From positions 904,561-968,560 of the forward strand of contig NZ_CP036172.1 of the NCBI RefSeq assembly GCF_017357525.1: 64,000 nucleotides of DNA, written 5' to 3'. The translations under genes were made by a program, and so were the position numbers. The stretch is from Methanofollis aquaemaris (GTDB lineage: Archaea; Halobacteriota; Methanomicrobia; Methanomicrobiales; Methanofollaceae). The notes under the pieces were generated by a model. That model was not told the DNA's origin. It ran no database searches and was given only the letters and a program-made list of their open reading frames with translations. Shown one piece after another: positions 16,690-23,896 of this stretch (positions are counted from its first letter, which is position 1; each line of letters starts with the position of its first letter).

Positions 16690-18092
16690 TGCCGTCCCTC
16701 CGCCTCCAGCACGATGGTGAAGGTGCTCCCCTCTCCAGGTGCGCTCTTCACCTCGATCCTCCCGCCGTTCTGGCGGGCATATCGCTCGGCTATGGGGAGA
16801 CCGAGCCCCATCCGCCCATATCGACGGCTCAGCACCTCGCCGTCTCCGATGGAGAAGGGCTCGAAGATCATACTCTGTTTGGCCGGGTCGATCCCCGGAC
16901 CGTTGTCCCTCACCCTCACCCACTGTCGCCGTCCCTCCTGACCGCAGGAGATCTCGACGAGACCTGGTCCTTCGCTGTACTCGACGGCATTGGAGACCAG
17001 ACCTTCCAGCACCTGGAAGAACTGTTCCCGGTCGACCAGGACCGTCATCCCCTCAGGGACCGACACCCTGAAGGTGGCCCTGGAGGTGAAGTCAGGGCGG
17101 TCGAGCACCTCCTCGACCAGGGCGGCAAGGTCTACCTCGGCAGGCCTGCTCTTCATCTCGCCGCTGTCAAGGAGACTCAGTTCAAGCATCCGGTTCACGA
17201 TACGCCGTTCCCGGTCGATATTCTCAAGGCAGACACCCAGCATCCTGGCCGCCTCATCTCCCACCCCATAGTGATCGCGGTCATCGAGGAGGAGGCTGAG
17301 ATAACCAAGGACCGGTTGGAGTGGGGTTCTGAGTTCATGGGCCGCCGTGGTGGTAAAATCCTGCCACCTCGCCGCCTCGGCCCCGGCCCTCTCTTCCATC
17401 TCTCTGAACAGGTAGAGCGAGGAGAGGTCGAGGACGGTGCACTGACACCCCCGATCTCCCGGGACACAGGATAGGAGGACCGGCACCTCCTCCCCTGATC
17501 GGTCACAGAAGATGGTCTCAAATCTGGCGACCTCCATCCCGCCACCAACCAACCCGGAGAACACCTCCGCCTCATTCGGATCGGTGCAGAGCGACGACAA
17601 CAGAATATTCCCGGAAGAAGACTCAGGAAATCCAAGACGGACTGCAAGATCCCGACTCATCTTGTTGACCTCAAGAGTTTCAGGGTTCAGAGAGAAGAAG
17701 AGAGACGATCCCCCGGGCATGGTCATAGGAGATGACTGTTCAGAAGAGAAGAGAGTGACCGCCGTCATCCCCCAGAGATAGAGCATGGTGAAGAGGAAGA
17801 GAAGGACCGGATCGAGGGAATAGCCACCGAAGGCGAGGAAGAGCGTTACGGTGGTGTATCCCAACGAGAGAGCAGCAGCCGTCCATATCGACCGGTTCGA
17901 GTACCAGACCGCCACCATAACGAGTGGGATATAATAGAGATATGATTGCGCCACCCCTACACTGGAGAAGAGTGAATAAAGGACGGTAAGAGAAAGAAAA
18001 GCCAGTATAAATCCTTTTACTCCTACGGTCTGGATGTATGCCATCCACTGAGTGAAAGGGACATCTGGTACGCTCAAACGCCTTGAAAACAT
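16686..18092 (-). CDS. Membrane sensor histidine kinase
   Basis: The 468-residue kinase has four or five N-terminal membrane helices (about 25-115), a PAS-like segment (about 130-240), and then the transmitter. The H box is TTAAHELRTPLQPVLGYL, the N box VLEGLVSNAVEYSEG, the G1 box VRDNGPGID, and the G2 region MGLGLPIAER. The signal it detects is unknown. Its ATG at 18092 lies about 27-35 nt after a CATAAATAA promoter element at about 18120. Kinase and receiver overlap and form a two-component pair of the kind common in methanogens. Confidence 0.9.
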   Translation of the reverse strand: MFSRRLSVPDVPFTQWMAYIQTVGVKGFILAFLSLTVLYSLFSSVGVAQSYLYYIPLVMVAVWYSNRSIWTAAALSLGYTTVTLFLAFGGYSLDPVLLFLFTMLYLWGMTAVTLFSSEQSSPMTMPGGSSLFFSLNPETLEVNKMSRDLAVRLGFPESSSGNILLSSLCTDPNEAEVFSGLVGGGMEVARFETIFCDRSGEEVPVLLSCVPGDRGCQCTVLDLSSLYLFREMEERAGAEAARWQDFTTTAAHELRTPLQPVLGYLSLLLDDRDHYGVGDEAARMLGVCLENIDRERRIVNRMLELSLLDSGEMKSRPAEVDLAALVEEVLDRPDFTSRATFRVSVPEGMTVLVDREQFFQVLEGLVSNAVEYSEGPGLVEISCGQEGRRQWVRVRDNGPGIDPAKQSMIFEPFSIGDGEVLSRRYGRMGLGLPIAERYARQNGGRIEVKSAPGEGSTFTIVLEAEGRQ

Positions 18093-18187
18093 TGTACAAA
18101 TGAGATGTAAACGGGATCGTTATTTATGCCCTTTCATTTCTTTCAAACAGGCACATGAATAAGTAATCATCCATCGAACCTCAGGAC

Positions 18188-18871
18188 ATGCGTCCATATG
18201 TCTTTGTCAACCTCGCGATGAGCGCAGACGGCAAGATTTCGACACGAGAACGACGACAGGTTAAGATCTCAGGCGCAGACGATTTCAAACGGGTCGACGA
18301 GATAAAAGCAGGCTCTGACGGGATCATGGTAGGGATCGGCACAGTCATGGCCGACGATCCGTCGCTCACCGTTAAATCGCCCGAACTGAAGGCCGCGCGC
18401 AGGGCGCGGGGAGAGGATGAGCACCCGCTCAGGGTCGTCGTCGACTCGATGGCCAGGACATCCCCGGACGCCGACATCCTCTGCAAGGGCGCGGGGCAAC
18501 GGGTCGTCGCGGTCTCGGCTGCGGCGCCGGCCGGAAGGGTCGAAGCCCTTCGAGAGAAGGCCGAGGTCGTCGTCGTCGGAGAGAAGGGCGTCGACCTCAC
18601 CCTCCTGATGCATGAACTGGCCACCCGCGGCGTGAAGCGACTGATGGTCGAGGGTGGAGGCACACTGATCTGGGGACTCTTCAAGGCAGGTCTGGTGGAC
18701 GAGTTGATCACTTATATCGGCTCAACCGTCATCGGAGGAGTAGACGCCCCGACCCCTGCCGACGGCGAGGGGTTCGTGAGAGAGGACGAGTTCCCGCGTC
18801 TCGAACTCGCCGGCGTCGAACGGGTCGACGACGGGGTGTTGCTGCGTTGGGTCGTGAAAAAAGAGGAGTAG
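18188..18871 (+). CDS. arfC: 2,5-diamino-6-ribosylaminopyrimidinone 5'-phosphate reductase
   Basis: The 227-residue protein catalyses the NADPH-dependent reduction of the ribosyl side chain to ribityl in archaeal riboflavin and F420 precursor synthesis. It matches the archaeal RibD-C family throughout: MRPYVFVNLAMSADGKIST at the start, GIMVGIGTVMADDPSL (about 44-59), HPLRVVVDS, RLMVEGGGTLIWGLFKAGLVDEL (about 155-177). The VEGGG motif lines the NADPH site. It is transcribed alone and stands back to back with the kinase gene. A weaker paralogue is at 8199. Confidence 0.88.
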   Translation: MRPYVFVNLAMSADGKISTRERRQVKISGADDFKRVDEIKAGSDGIMVGIGTVMADDPSLTVKSPELKAARRARGEDEHPLRVVVDSMARTSPDADILCKGAGQRVVAVSAAAPAGRVEALREKAEVVVVGEKGVDLTLLMHELATRGVKRLMVEGGGTLIWGLFKAGLVDELITYIGSTVIGGVDAPTPADGEGFVREDEFPRLELAGVERVDDGVLLRWVVKKEE

Positions 18872-18877
18872 TCCCGG

Positions 18878-19372
18878 TCACTCAAGAGGGAGAGCCGAGT
18901 CGTAGATCTTGAACACGGTCTTTCCGTCCGCACCGAGCGGCCGGTCCATGGTGGCCCAGACCTGGATCCTGTCCTGTTTTGCAGTCCCTGCAAACTCAAC
19001 GCTCTCTCCGGTCGAGAGTGACTTACCCGACGGCTTGGTCATCGTCTGTGTCTCGGTCGTGCCATCCGAGCGGGTGACCGTCACCTTGATCTCCTTCACA
19101 TTCTCCTGTCCCATGCCCCCGGCAAAGGTGACGGTGATCGTGTTGTAGATGGAGTCCTTCCGTGCGGATGCCTTGACCTGATAATTGGTCGGCATCTCAT
19201 CGGTTGGTTCAGGTTGAATAGATGGCGCAGGCGTCGTCTCAATCGGGGCCACGGTGGTGGTCTGGACCGGTGTCGGGGTGGGGGTCGCCTCCGGCGATGT
19301 GCCCGTGCATCCCGCAAATATCGCCGCTACGGCGACAAATGCAAGAGCAAGGAAGAAAGGTACTGTTTTCAT
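18878..19372 (-). CDS. Putative lipoprotein with Thr/Pro-rich spacer
   Basis: The 164-residue product begins with a signal peptide ending in a lipobox-like AIFAGC (Cys near residue 22). A Thr/Pro-rich linker (TPTPTPVQTTTVAP) follows, as is usual for methanogen cell-surface proteins, and then a beta-rich domain containing ITVTFAGGMGQENVKEIKV. The mature domain resembles the small beta-sandwich domains of archaeal pilin-associated or secreted proteins. ATG 19372 follows GAAGGT; the frame upstream to 19438 is promoter DNA. Function unknown. Confidence 0.65.
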   Translation of the reverse strand: MKTVPFFLALAFVAVAAIFAGCTGTSPEATPTPTPVQTTTVAPIETTPAPSIQPEPTDEMPTNYQVKASARKDSIYNTITVTFAGGMGQENVKEIKVTVTRSDGTTETQTMTKPSGKSLSTGESVEFAGTAKQDRIQVWATMDRPLGADGKTVFKIYDSALPLE

Positions 19373-19426
19373 ACCTTCGTGTCTGCGAAGTACCTCTATT
19401 TGAGTGTTGCGATTGTCAGCCAGGCA

Positions 19427-19436
19427 AAGATATATC
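19427..19436. promoter_or_regulatory. AT-rich promoter element between lipoprotein and korAB
   Basis: ATGATATATC stands out between the divergent lipoprotein (start 19372) and KorA (start 19471) genes. It lies about 35 nt from the KorA start and about 55 nt from the lipoprotein start, so either or both may use it. Confidence 0.4.
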
Positions 19437-19470
19437 ATAGGCCCGGTGCATCTCCCGCCGAGGGGGAGAT

Positions 19471-21126
19471 ATGGACGAGATCGCAGTGCTCATCGGAGGG
19501 AAAGCAGGTGAGGGGATCAACATCGCGGGTTCGGTGGTCATGCGCCTCATCTCGGGCTGCGGGCTGCGGACCGCGATGTACTACGACTATCCCTCCCTGA
19601 TCAAGGGAGGGCATAACTTTGCCGTGATTCGGGGGGCGGCAGTGCAACCGTACTGCCACCGGGAGGGGATCGACCTTGTCCTTGCCCTGGACCAGGAGAC
19701 GGTCCGCCGCCACCAGGGACGGATCCGTCCCGGCGGCCGGATCATCTACGACACCGGCAGGGTGCGGGAGTTGGATGGGACCGGTCTCCCCCTCGATGAG
19801 ATCGTGAAAGAAGAGGTAGCACCCGCAGTGACGCGGAACATGGGACTGATCGGGGCCTTCTGTAAGGCCTGCGCCATCCCGTGGGAGACAGTGGAAGCGG
19901 TGCTCCGTCGGACGGTGCCAAAGGCGGTGGAGGCGAACCTGCGGGTGGCCGGGCGCGGCTACGAAGCGGCCGGGACGGTCAGGTCCCTCCCGGCCCCGAC
20001 TGCAGGCAGGCGGGTGCTCCCGGCGCTCACCGGGAACGAGGCCGTCGCTCTCGGTCTGGTGGAGGCCGGGCTCGAAGGCTATATCGCCTACCCGATGACT
20101 CCCGCCTCAAGCATCCTCCACTTCCTGGCCGCGGGGCAGGAGGAGTTCGGGATAAGTGTCGTCCACCCAGAAAACGAAATCGGGGTGATGCTGATGGCAC
20201 TGGGTGCGGCGTACGCCGGGCGGAGGGTGGCGGTCGGCACTTCGGGCGGAGGGTTCTGTCTGATGACCGAGGGGTTCTCCCTGGCCGGGATGGCCGAACT
20301 CCCGGTGTTGGTCGTTCTCGCCCAGCGGCCGGGGCCGAGCACCGGCGTCCCGACCTACTCAGGCCAGGGCGATCTGTCTTTTACGCTTTCGGCCGGGCAG
20401 GGCGAGTTCCCGCGCCTGGTCGCCGCCCCGGCCACACTTGAAGAGGCATGGTACTGGGCCGGGGCACTCCTCGACCTTGCCTGGCGGTTCCAGACGCCGG
20501 CGGTCCTGCTCACCGACAAAAATCTCGGCGAGGGGATGTACACCTTCCACAGTGCGCCGGAGAGGCCTCCCCTCCCGCCGGTACGCTGGGACGGGGACGG
20601 CGGGTACCGCCGGTACGCTCCCGGCCCCGACGGTGTCTCGCCGCTCGCCGATCCCGGGACGGCCGGGGCGGTCGTGAAGGTGAACTCGTACGCCCACGAC
20701 GAGGCCGGGGTCACCGTCGAAGACCCGCCAACTGTTACCCGGATGGCCGAAAAACGGAAAAAAAAGGAGAAGGCCATGGCCGAGGTGCTCAGGGGCTACC
20801 CTTCGGTCATGACGGCCGGCGATCCCGCGGCCGGGACTGTCCTCCTCTGCTGGGGCTCGACCGCCGGGGTCTGCACCGAGGCGGCAGGAGACCTGGGGCT
20901 CCGGGTGGTCAGGCCGGTCGTCCTCTCTCCCTTCCCGACCGAACCATTCGGTGCGGCGCTTGCAGGGGCCGGGCGGGTCGTCGCCGTCGAAGAGAACCTG
21001 GACGGGCAACTCGCCCGACTGGTCAGAGGAGAGGGACACTGGGTGGACGCCATGATCGGGAAGTACGACGGACGGCCCTTCTTCCTGGAAGACCTGGAGC
21101 GGCGGCTGAAGGAGGTGGGGGTATGA
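19471..21126 (+). CDS. korA: 2-oxoacid:ferredoxin oxidoreductase, gamma-alpha fusion subunit
   Basis: The 551-residue subunit joins two domains. Residues 1-185 are the gamma domain (GGKAGEGINIAGSVV at the start, KGGHNFAVIRG at 45-55). From about 196 the alpha domain begins (GNEAVALGLVEAGLEGYIAYPMTP) and includes the Rossmann segment GTSGGGFCLMTEGFSLAG and the QRPGPSTG motif. This fused form, with a short beta subunit, is the two-subunit class of 2-oxoacid:acceptor oxidoreductases. 2-Oxoglutarate is the usual substrate for Kor, but the specificity cannot be fixed from sequence. GGGGGAGAT precedes the ATG. It overlaps the beta gene by 4 nt. Confidence 0.85.
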   Translation: MDEIAVLIGGKAGEGINIAGSVVMRLISGCGLRTAMYYDYPSLIKGGHNFAVIRGAAVQPYCHREGIDLVLALDQETVRRHQGRIRPGGRIIYDTGRVRELDGTGLPLDEIVKEEVAPAVTRNMGLIGAFCKACAIPWETVEAVLRRTVPKAVEANLRVAGRGYEAAGTVRSLPAPTAGRRVLPALTGNEAVALGLVEAGLEGYIAYPMTPASSILHFLAAGQEEFGISVVHPENEIGVMLMALGAAYAGRRVAVGTSGGGFCLMTEGFSLAGMAELPVLVVLAQRPGPSTGVPTYSGQGDLSFTLSAGQGEFPRLVAAPATLEEAWYWAGALLDLAWRFQTPAVLLTDKNLGEGMYTFHSAPERPPLPPVRWDGDGGYRRYAPGPDGVSPLADPGTAGAVVKVNSYAHDEAGVTVEDPPTVTRMAEKRKKKEKAMAEVLRGYPSVMTAGDPAAGTVLLCWGSTAGVCTEAAGDLGLRVVRPVVLSPFPTEPFGAALAGAGRVVAVEENLDGQLARLVRGEGHWVDAMIGKYDGRPFFLEDLERRLKEVGV

Positions 21127-21965
21127 AGTGGATCACCGGTGCGCAGAACACCTGGTGTCCTGGATGCGGCAACTTCGCCGTGCAGCACGCCCTCAAGGAC
21201 GTTTTCGCCGATCTCGTCGCAGAAGAGGAGCGGCGGGCCGAGGAATTCGTGCTCGTCGCAGGGATCGGGTGCCATGCCAAGATCGCCGACTACCTCGCGG
21301 TCAACAGTTTCTATGCCATCCATGGCCGGACCCTGCCGGTGGCGACCGGGATCACCCTGGCCAATCCGGAACTCACCGTGGTGGCCTGCGCCGGCGACGG
21401 CGACGCCTACGCCGAGGGGCTCGGCCACTTCGTCTTTGCGGCCAAGCGGAACACCGACATCACGGCCATTATCCACGACAACCGGGTCTACGGCCTCACC
21501 ACCGGGCAGTACACCCCGACCTCGTACACCGGGTTCAGGGGGCGCTCGACCCCCTCGGGTGTGAAAGAACGCCCCTTCAACCCGATCGAACTGGCCCTCG
21601 CCTCGGGAGCAACCTTTGTGGCCAGGGCCTACACCCGCCGCCTCGACCACCTCAGGGAGGTGCTGCGCCGGGCGATCCTTCACCGCGGCTTCTCGTTTGT
21701 GGAGGTGCTCCAGATCTGCGCCACGTACAACAACCTCACCGCTGCCTACAACGACCAGGTCTACGAACTCGACGGCCACGACACCTCTGACCTTAACGCC
21801 GCGCGGGAGCGGGCGCGTGAATGGGACTACTCGGACGGTGCCCCCATCGCCCTCGGGGTCTTCTACGAGACTGAGCGGGAGCGCGAGGCCTGGCCGCCGA
21901 TGGGACGGTTGCCCGACCACCAGCGCCGGGAGGTGGTCAGGGGGGTGCTTGAGGGGAGGAGGTAG
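21123..21965 (+). CDS. korB: 2-oxoacid:ferredoxin oxidoreductase, beta subunit
   Basis: The 280-residue subunit binds thiamine diphosphate and the 4Fe-4S cluster. It opens with NTWCPGCGNFAVQ (cluster cysteines), continues with GIGCHAKIADYL, and has the TPP-Mg motif AGDGDAYAEGLGH followed by DNRVYGLTTGQYTP, which is diagnostic of OFOR beta chains. ATG 21123 overlaps the alpha stop (ATGA) and is preceded by GGAGGT at 21111-21116. With KorA it would transfer electrons between a 2-oxoacid/CoA pair and ferredoxin, feeding carbon fixation by the incomplete reductive TCA path of methanogens. Confidence 0.88.
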   Translation: MKWITGAQNTWCPGCGNFAVQHALKDVFADLVAEEERRAEEFVLVAGIGCHAKIADYLAVNSFYAIHGRTLPVATGITLANPELTVVACAGDGDAYAEGLGHFVFAAKRNTDITAIIHDNRVYGLTTGQYTPTSYTGFRGRSTPSGVKERPFNPIELALASGATFVARAYTRRLDHLREVLRRAILHRGFSFVEVLQICATYNNLTAAYNDQVYELDGHDTSDLNAARERAREWDYSDGAPIALGVFYETEREREAWPPMGRLPDHQRREVVRGVLEGRR

Positions 21966-22058
21966 GGAATACCGTTCCTCACTCCCCGCACTTCGCCGCC
22001 GGCAGGGCCAAACGATCCCTTTATTGCCGGGCATGCCAAGGAGACATCTGGTGAGAGC

Positions 22059-22574
22059 ATGATCTCGCACACGATGCTTGAGGCGCTGAACCGCCAGATC
22101 AACCGCGAACTGTACTCTGCCTACCTGTACCTCTCGATGTCGTCCTGGTTCTCGGACCGCGGCCTTCTTGGTTTTGCGAACTGGATGCAGGTCCAGGTGC
22201 AGGAGGAGCAGTTCCACGCGATGAAACTTTACGACTACTGTATCGCACGGGGCGGACGGGTGACGATGCTCCCGATCGAAGCGCCGCCCAACGAGTGGGA
22301 GTCGCCGCTTGCGGTCTTCGAGGCCACCTATGCCCATGAACAGCGAGTGACCAGGATGATCAACGACCTCGTCGACCTCGCCATGGCCGAGAAAGACCAC
22401 GCCACCACCAACTTCCTCCTGTGGTATGTGGACGAGCAGGTCGAGGAAGAGGCAAACGACACCGAGATCATCGGGAAACTCCAGTTGATCGGGGACGAGA
22501 CCAACGGACTCTTCATGCTCGACAAAGAACTCGGGACAAGGGTCTTCACTCCCCCGGTACAGGGGGCACCCTGA
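22059..22574 (+). CDS. ftn: Ferritin (ferroxidase-type)
   Basis: The 171-residue protein is a classical non-haem ferritin that oxidises Fe(II) and stores iron in a 24-mer cage. The complete ferroxidase site is present: Glu17, Glu50, His53, Glu94, Gln127 and Glu130 fall exactly at the standard positions, with Tyr24 also conserved. Length and the four-helix pattern match FtnA. ATG 22059 follows GGTGAG. The gene is monocistronic and ends with a 12-T tract. No iron box is obvious upstream. Confidence 0.93.
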   Translation: MISHTMLEALNRQINRELYSAYLYLSMSSWFSDRGLLGFANWMQVQVQEEQFHAMKLYDYCIARGGRVTMLPIEAPPNEWESPLAVFEATYAHEQRVTRMINDLVDLAMAEKDHATTNFLLWYVDEQVEEEANDTEIIGKLQLIGDETNGLFMLDKELGTRVFTPPVQGAP

Positions 22575-22579
22575 GATTC

Positions 22580-22591
22580 TTTTTTTTTTTT
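22580..22591 (+). terminator. Poly-T terminator of ferritin gene
   Basis: A run of twelve Ts begins 5 nt after the ferritin stop codon. Uninterrupted T tracts are the standard archaeal intrinsic termination signal. Confidence 0.7.
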
Positions 22592-22612
22592 GCTCGTTGG
22601 GGTGATGAGAAG

Positions 22613-22941
22613 TTCAGCATTTCAGCAGATATTCAGCAGAACTTCAGCAGTTGCTGTCATGATCAAAAAGCCAGGAAAGGCGTTCAATCTCACTGTACTA
22701 TTACAGAGAGAGAGTTAGATCTCTCTCTCAGTATGAAAGTACAGCAGCACACACACCCGCACGGCGTCACCGGTTCCCCGGTCTCAGGGTGTGCGTGCGC
22801 ACCCCGGAATGCTGACACCGATCCTGTGATCTCGCCGTGTGAAGGCGAACTCCGTGATCAAACCCCTCGCCGCCGCTTTTTGAATGGCGTCACATGCTGA
22901 AACCTGCTGAAGATCACTGAATAACAGGGAGGTCTGCTGAA
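22613..22941. repeat. Iterated TTCAGCA / TGCTGAA inverted arrays
   Basis: TTCAGCA occurs four times at 22613, 22621, 22632 and 22643. The complementary TGCTGAA occurs three times at 22895, 22905 and 22935. The two arrays therefore face each other about 250 bp apart across a non-coding interval. The spacings are 8-11 bp on the left, and 10 and 30 bp on the right. This looks like a cluster of binding sites or the ends of a small element. No gene lies between the arrays. Confidence 0.5.
22693..22744. repeat. GA/CT-run palindrome with CTGTACT/AGTACAG ends
   Basis: The outer arms CTGTACT (22693-22699) and AGTACAG (22738-22744) are exact complements. Inside them AGAGAGAGAG faces CTCTCTCTC around TTAGAT. 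A related element lies at 9411-9458. It lies between the TTCAGCA and TGCTGAA arrays. Possible roles are a hairpin or an operator; neither is shown. Confidence 0.55.
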
Positions 22942-22969
22942 TGAACGGTTGTGTGCGATCGATCTGAAG

Positions 22970-23110
22970 GCTACCCCCCGGCCCCCCGCGCCAGGATAGG
23001 GGTGGAGACAGCAACACCCTTTTCATGTTCATCGATTTTATCTTCACGCCCCAATCGCCAGCCCGGGGGTCCGGGGGCAGAGCCCCCGGCGCGAACATGT
23101 GGGAAGGCAA
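22970..23110. repeat. GC-rich hairpin repeats (two copies)
   Basis: Two copies occur. The first is a partial one at about 22970-23010 (CCCCCCGGCCCCCC and AGGATAGGGG). The second is a full one at 23045-23110, with the arm 'ccccaatcgccagcccg', a GGGGGCAGAGCCCCC core and the closing 'gcgcgaacatgtgggaaggc'. It is nearly identical to the copies at 15, 568 and 61485. Confidence 0.6.
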
Positions 23111-23594
23111 ATGTTCTGAAGACTTGAACGGGATGACGCGAGATCAGAACTCCAATCAAACGCTCTCAAAATGAGAAAAACACAGAAATTCGCCGTTTTC
23201 GCACCATCCATTCTCCGCCACTATACCGCCCCTTCCGCAGGCGTACCGGTGAACATGATGGTTTGATTCCCTGTGATCGGATCGGCCATCAGAAGGCCGG
23301 GATTGAACCGGTTTCCTCTCCGCACCGGCTGAAAAAACGGCGATATGAGGAGATCTGAAACGAAGCCCACACCGACCCCCGATATGAGGGGATATTCCCG
23401 GAACGGGGGGAGGTATGACAGTATCCGGGGGTGGGTCACCCCTGCCTCCCAGACCTCTATCCCTGGGTGAAGGAGGAGCGATTTAACAATGTTTTTCGTT
23501 CTTTTGAGGGCCAATAAAAAATAGATCGCACATCTATCATATAATATTTATTATTTCCCAAATATATTCGATATTCGGGCACATTTGAGAGAAA
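23111..23594. other. Intergenic, no convincing gene
   Basis: A 97-codon minus-strand frame at 23221-23514 has no recognisable domain and no good ribosome-binding site. The right part (23515-23594) turns sharply AT-rich (for example ATATAATATTTATTATTT) and contains the near-repeat ATATTCGATATTCG at 23565-23579. It probably belongs to the control region of the DUF2193 operon. Confidence 0.4.
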
Positions 23595-23605
23595 CCTATA
23601 TATGG
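23595..23605 (+). promoter_or_regulatory. TATA box of DUF2193 operon
   Basis: CCTATATATGG is a strong TATA-like element at the end of an 80-bp AT-rich tract. With a start site about 25 nt downstream, the transcript would carry a leader of roughly 265 nt before the DUF2193 ATG. Confidence 0.55.
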
Positions 23606-23629
23606 AGCAATGACGTATTCTCGGATCAG

Positions 23630-23896
23630 AGGGAGGTGACAGTAGCCTGACAAACACGCGTCCGGGAAGAGTTCACCACCGGCCTGATCCCTGCACGGGC
23701 AGCAGGCAGGCCAGACAGGGATGTCCGGTCATCTGAGACAGACCATTATAGTTCAACATTCTTCTTTCATCCGCCCACCGGACCGGAGACCGTCTTTCAA
23801 GACCGGGATCTATCCAGAACCTGAGTGCATCTGTACAAAGTCCGCTCGAAAGAGCGGAAGCTCGAACGATGAATACTGAACCTGGAGGAGAATCGT
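23630..23896 (+). promoter_or_regulatory. Long structured 5' leader of DUF2193 operon
   Basis: The interval between the TATA box and the ATG at 23897 is free of genes and rich in hairpins. GGCCTG (23681-23686) pairs with CAGGCC (23707-23712) around an inner CTGC-acgg-GCAG hairpin. A perfect TCCGCTC-GAAA-GAGCGGA hairpin with a GNRA tetraloop lies at 23841-23858. CTGGAGGAGAATC then supplies a strong ribosome-binding site. Most genes nearby have leaders under 50 nt, so a leader this long suggests cis-regulation. I could not match it to a known riboswitch. Confidence 0.5.

Noticed and set aside
20796-22400. 534-codon minus-strand frame across korAB and ferritin
   Set aside because: It crosses three well-supported + strand genes and has no recognisable domain.
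23221-23514. 97-codon minus-strand open frame
   Set aside because: No domain, no ribosome-binding site, and it sits between a repeat block and a promoter region.
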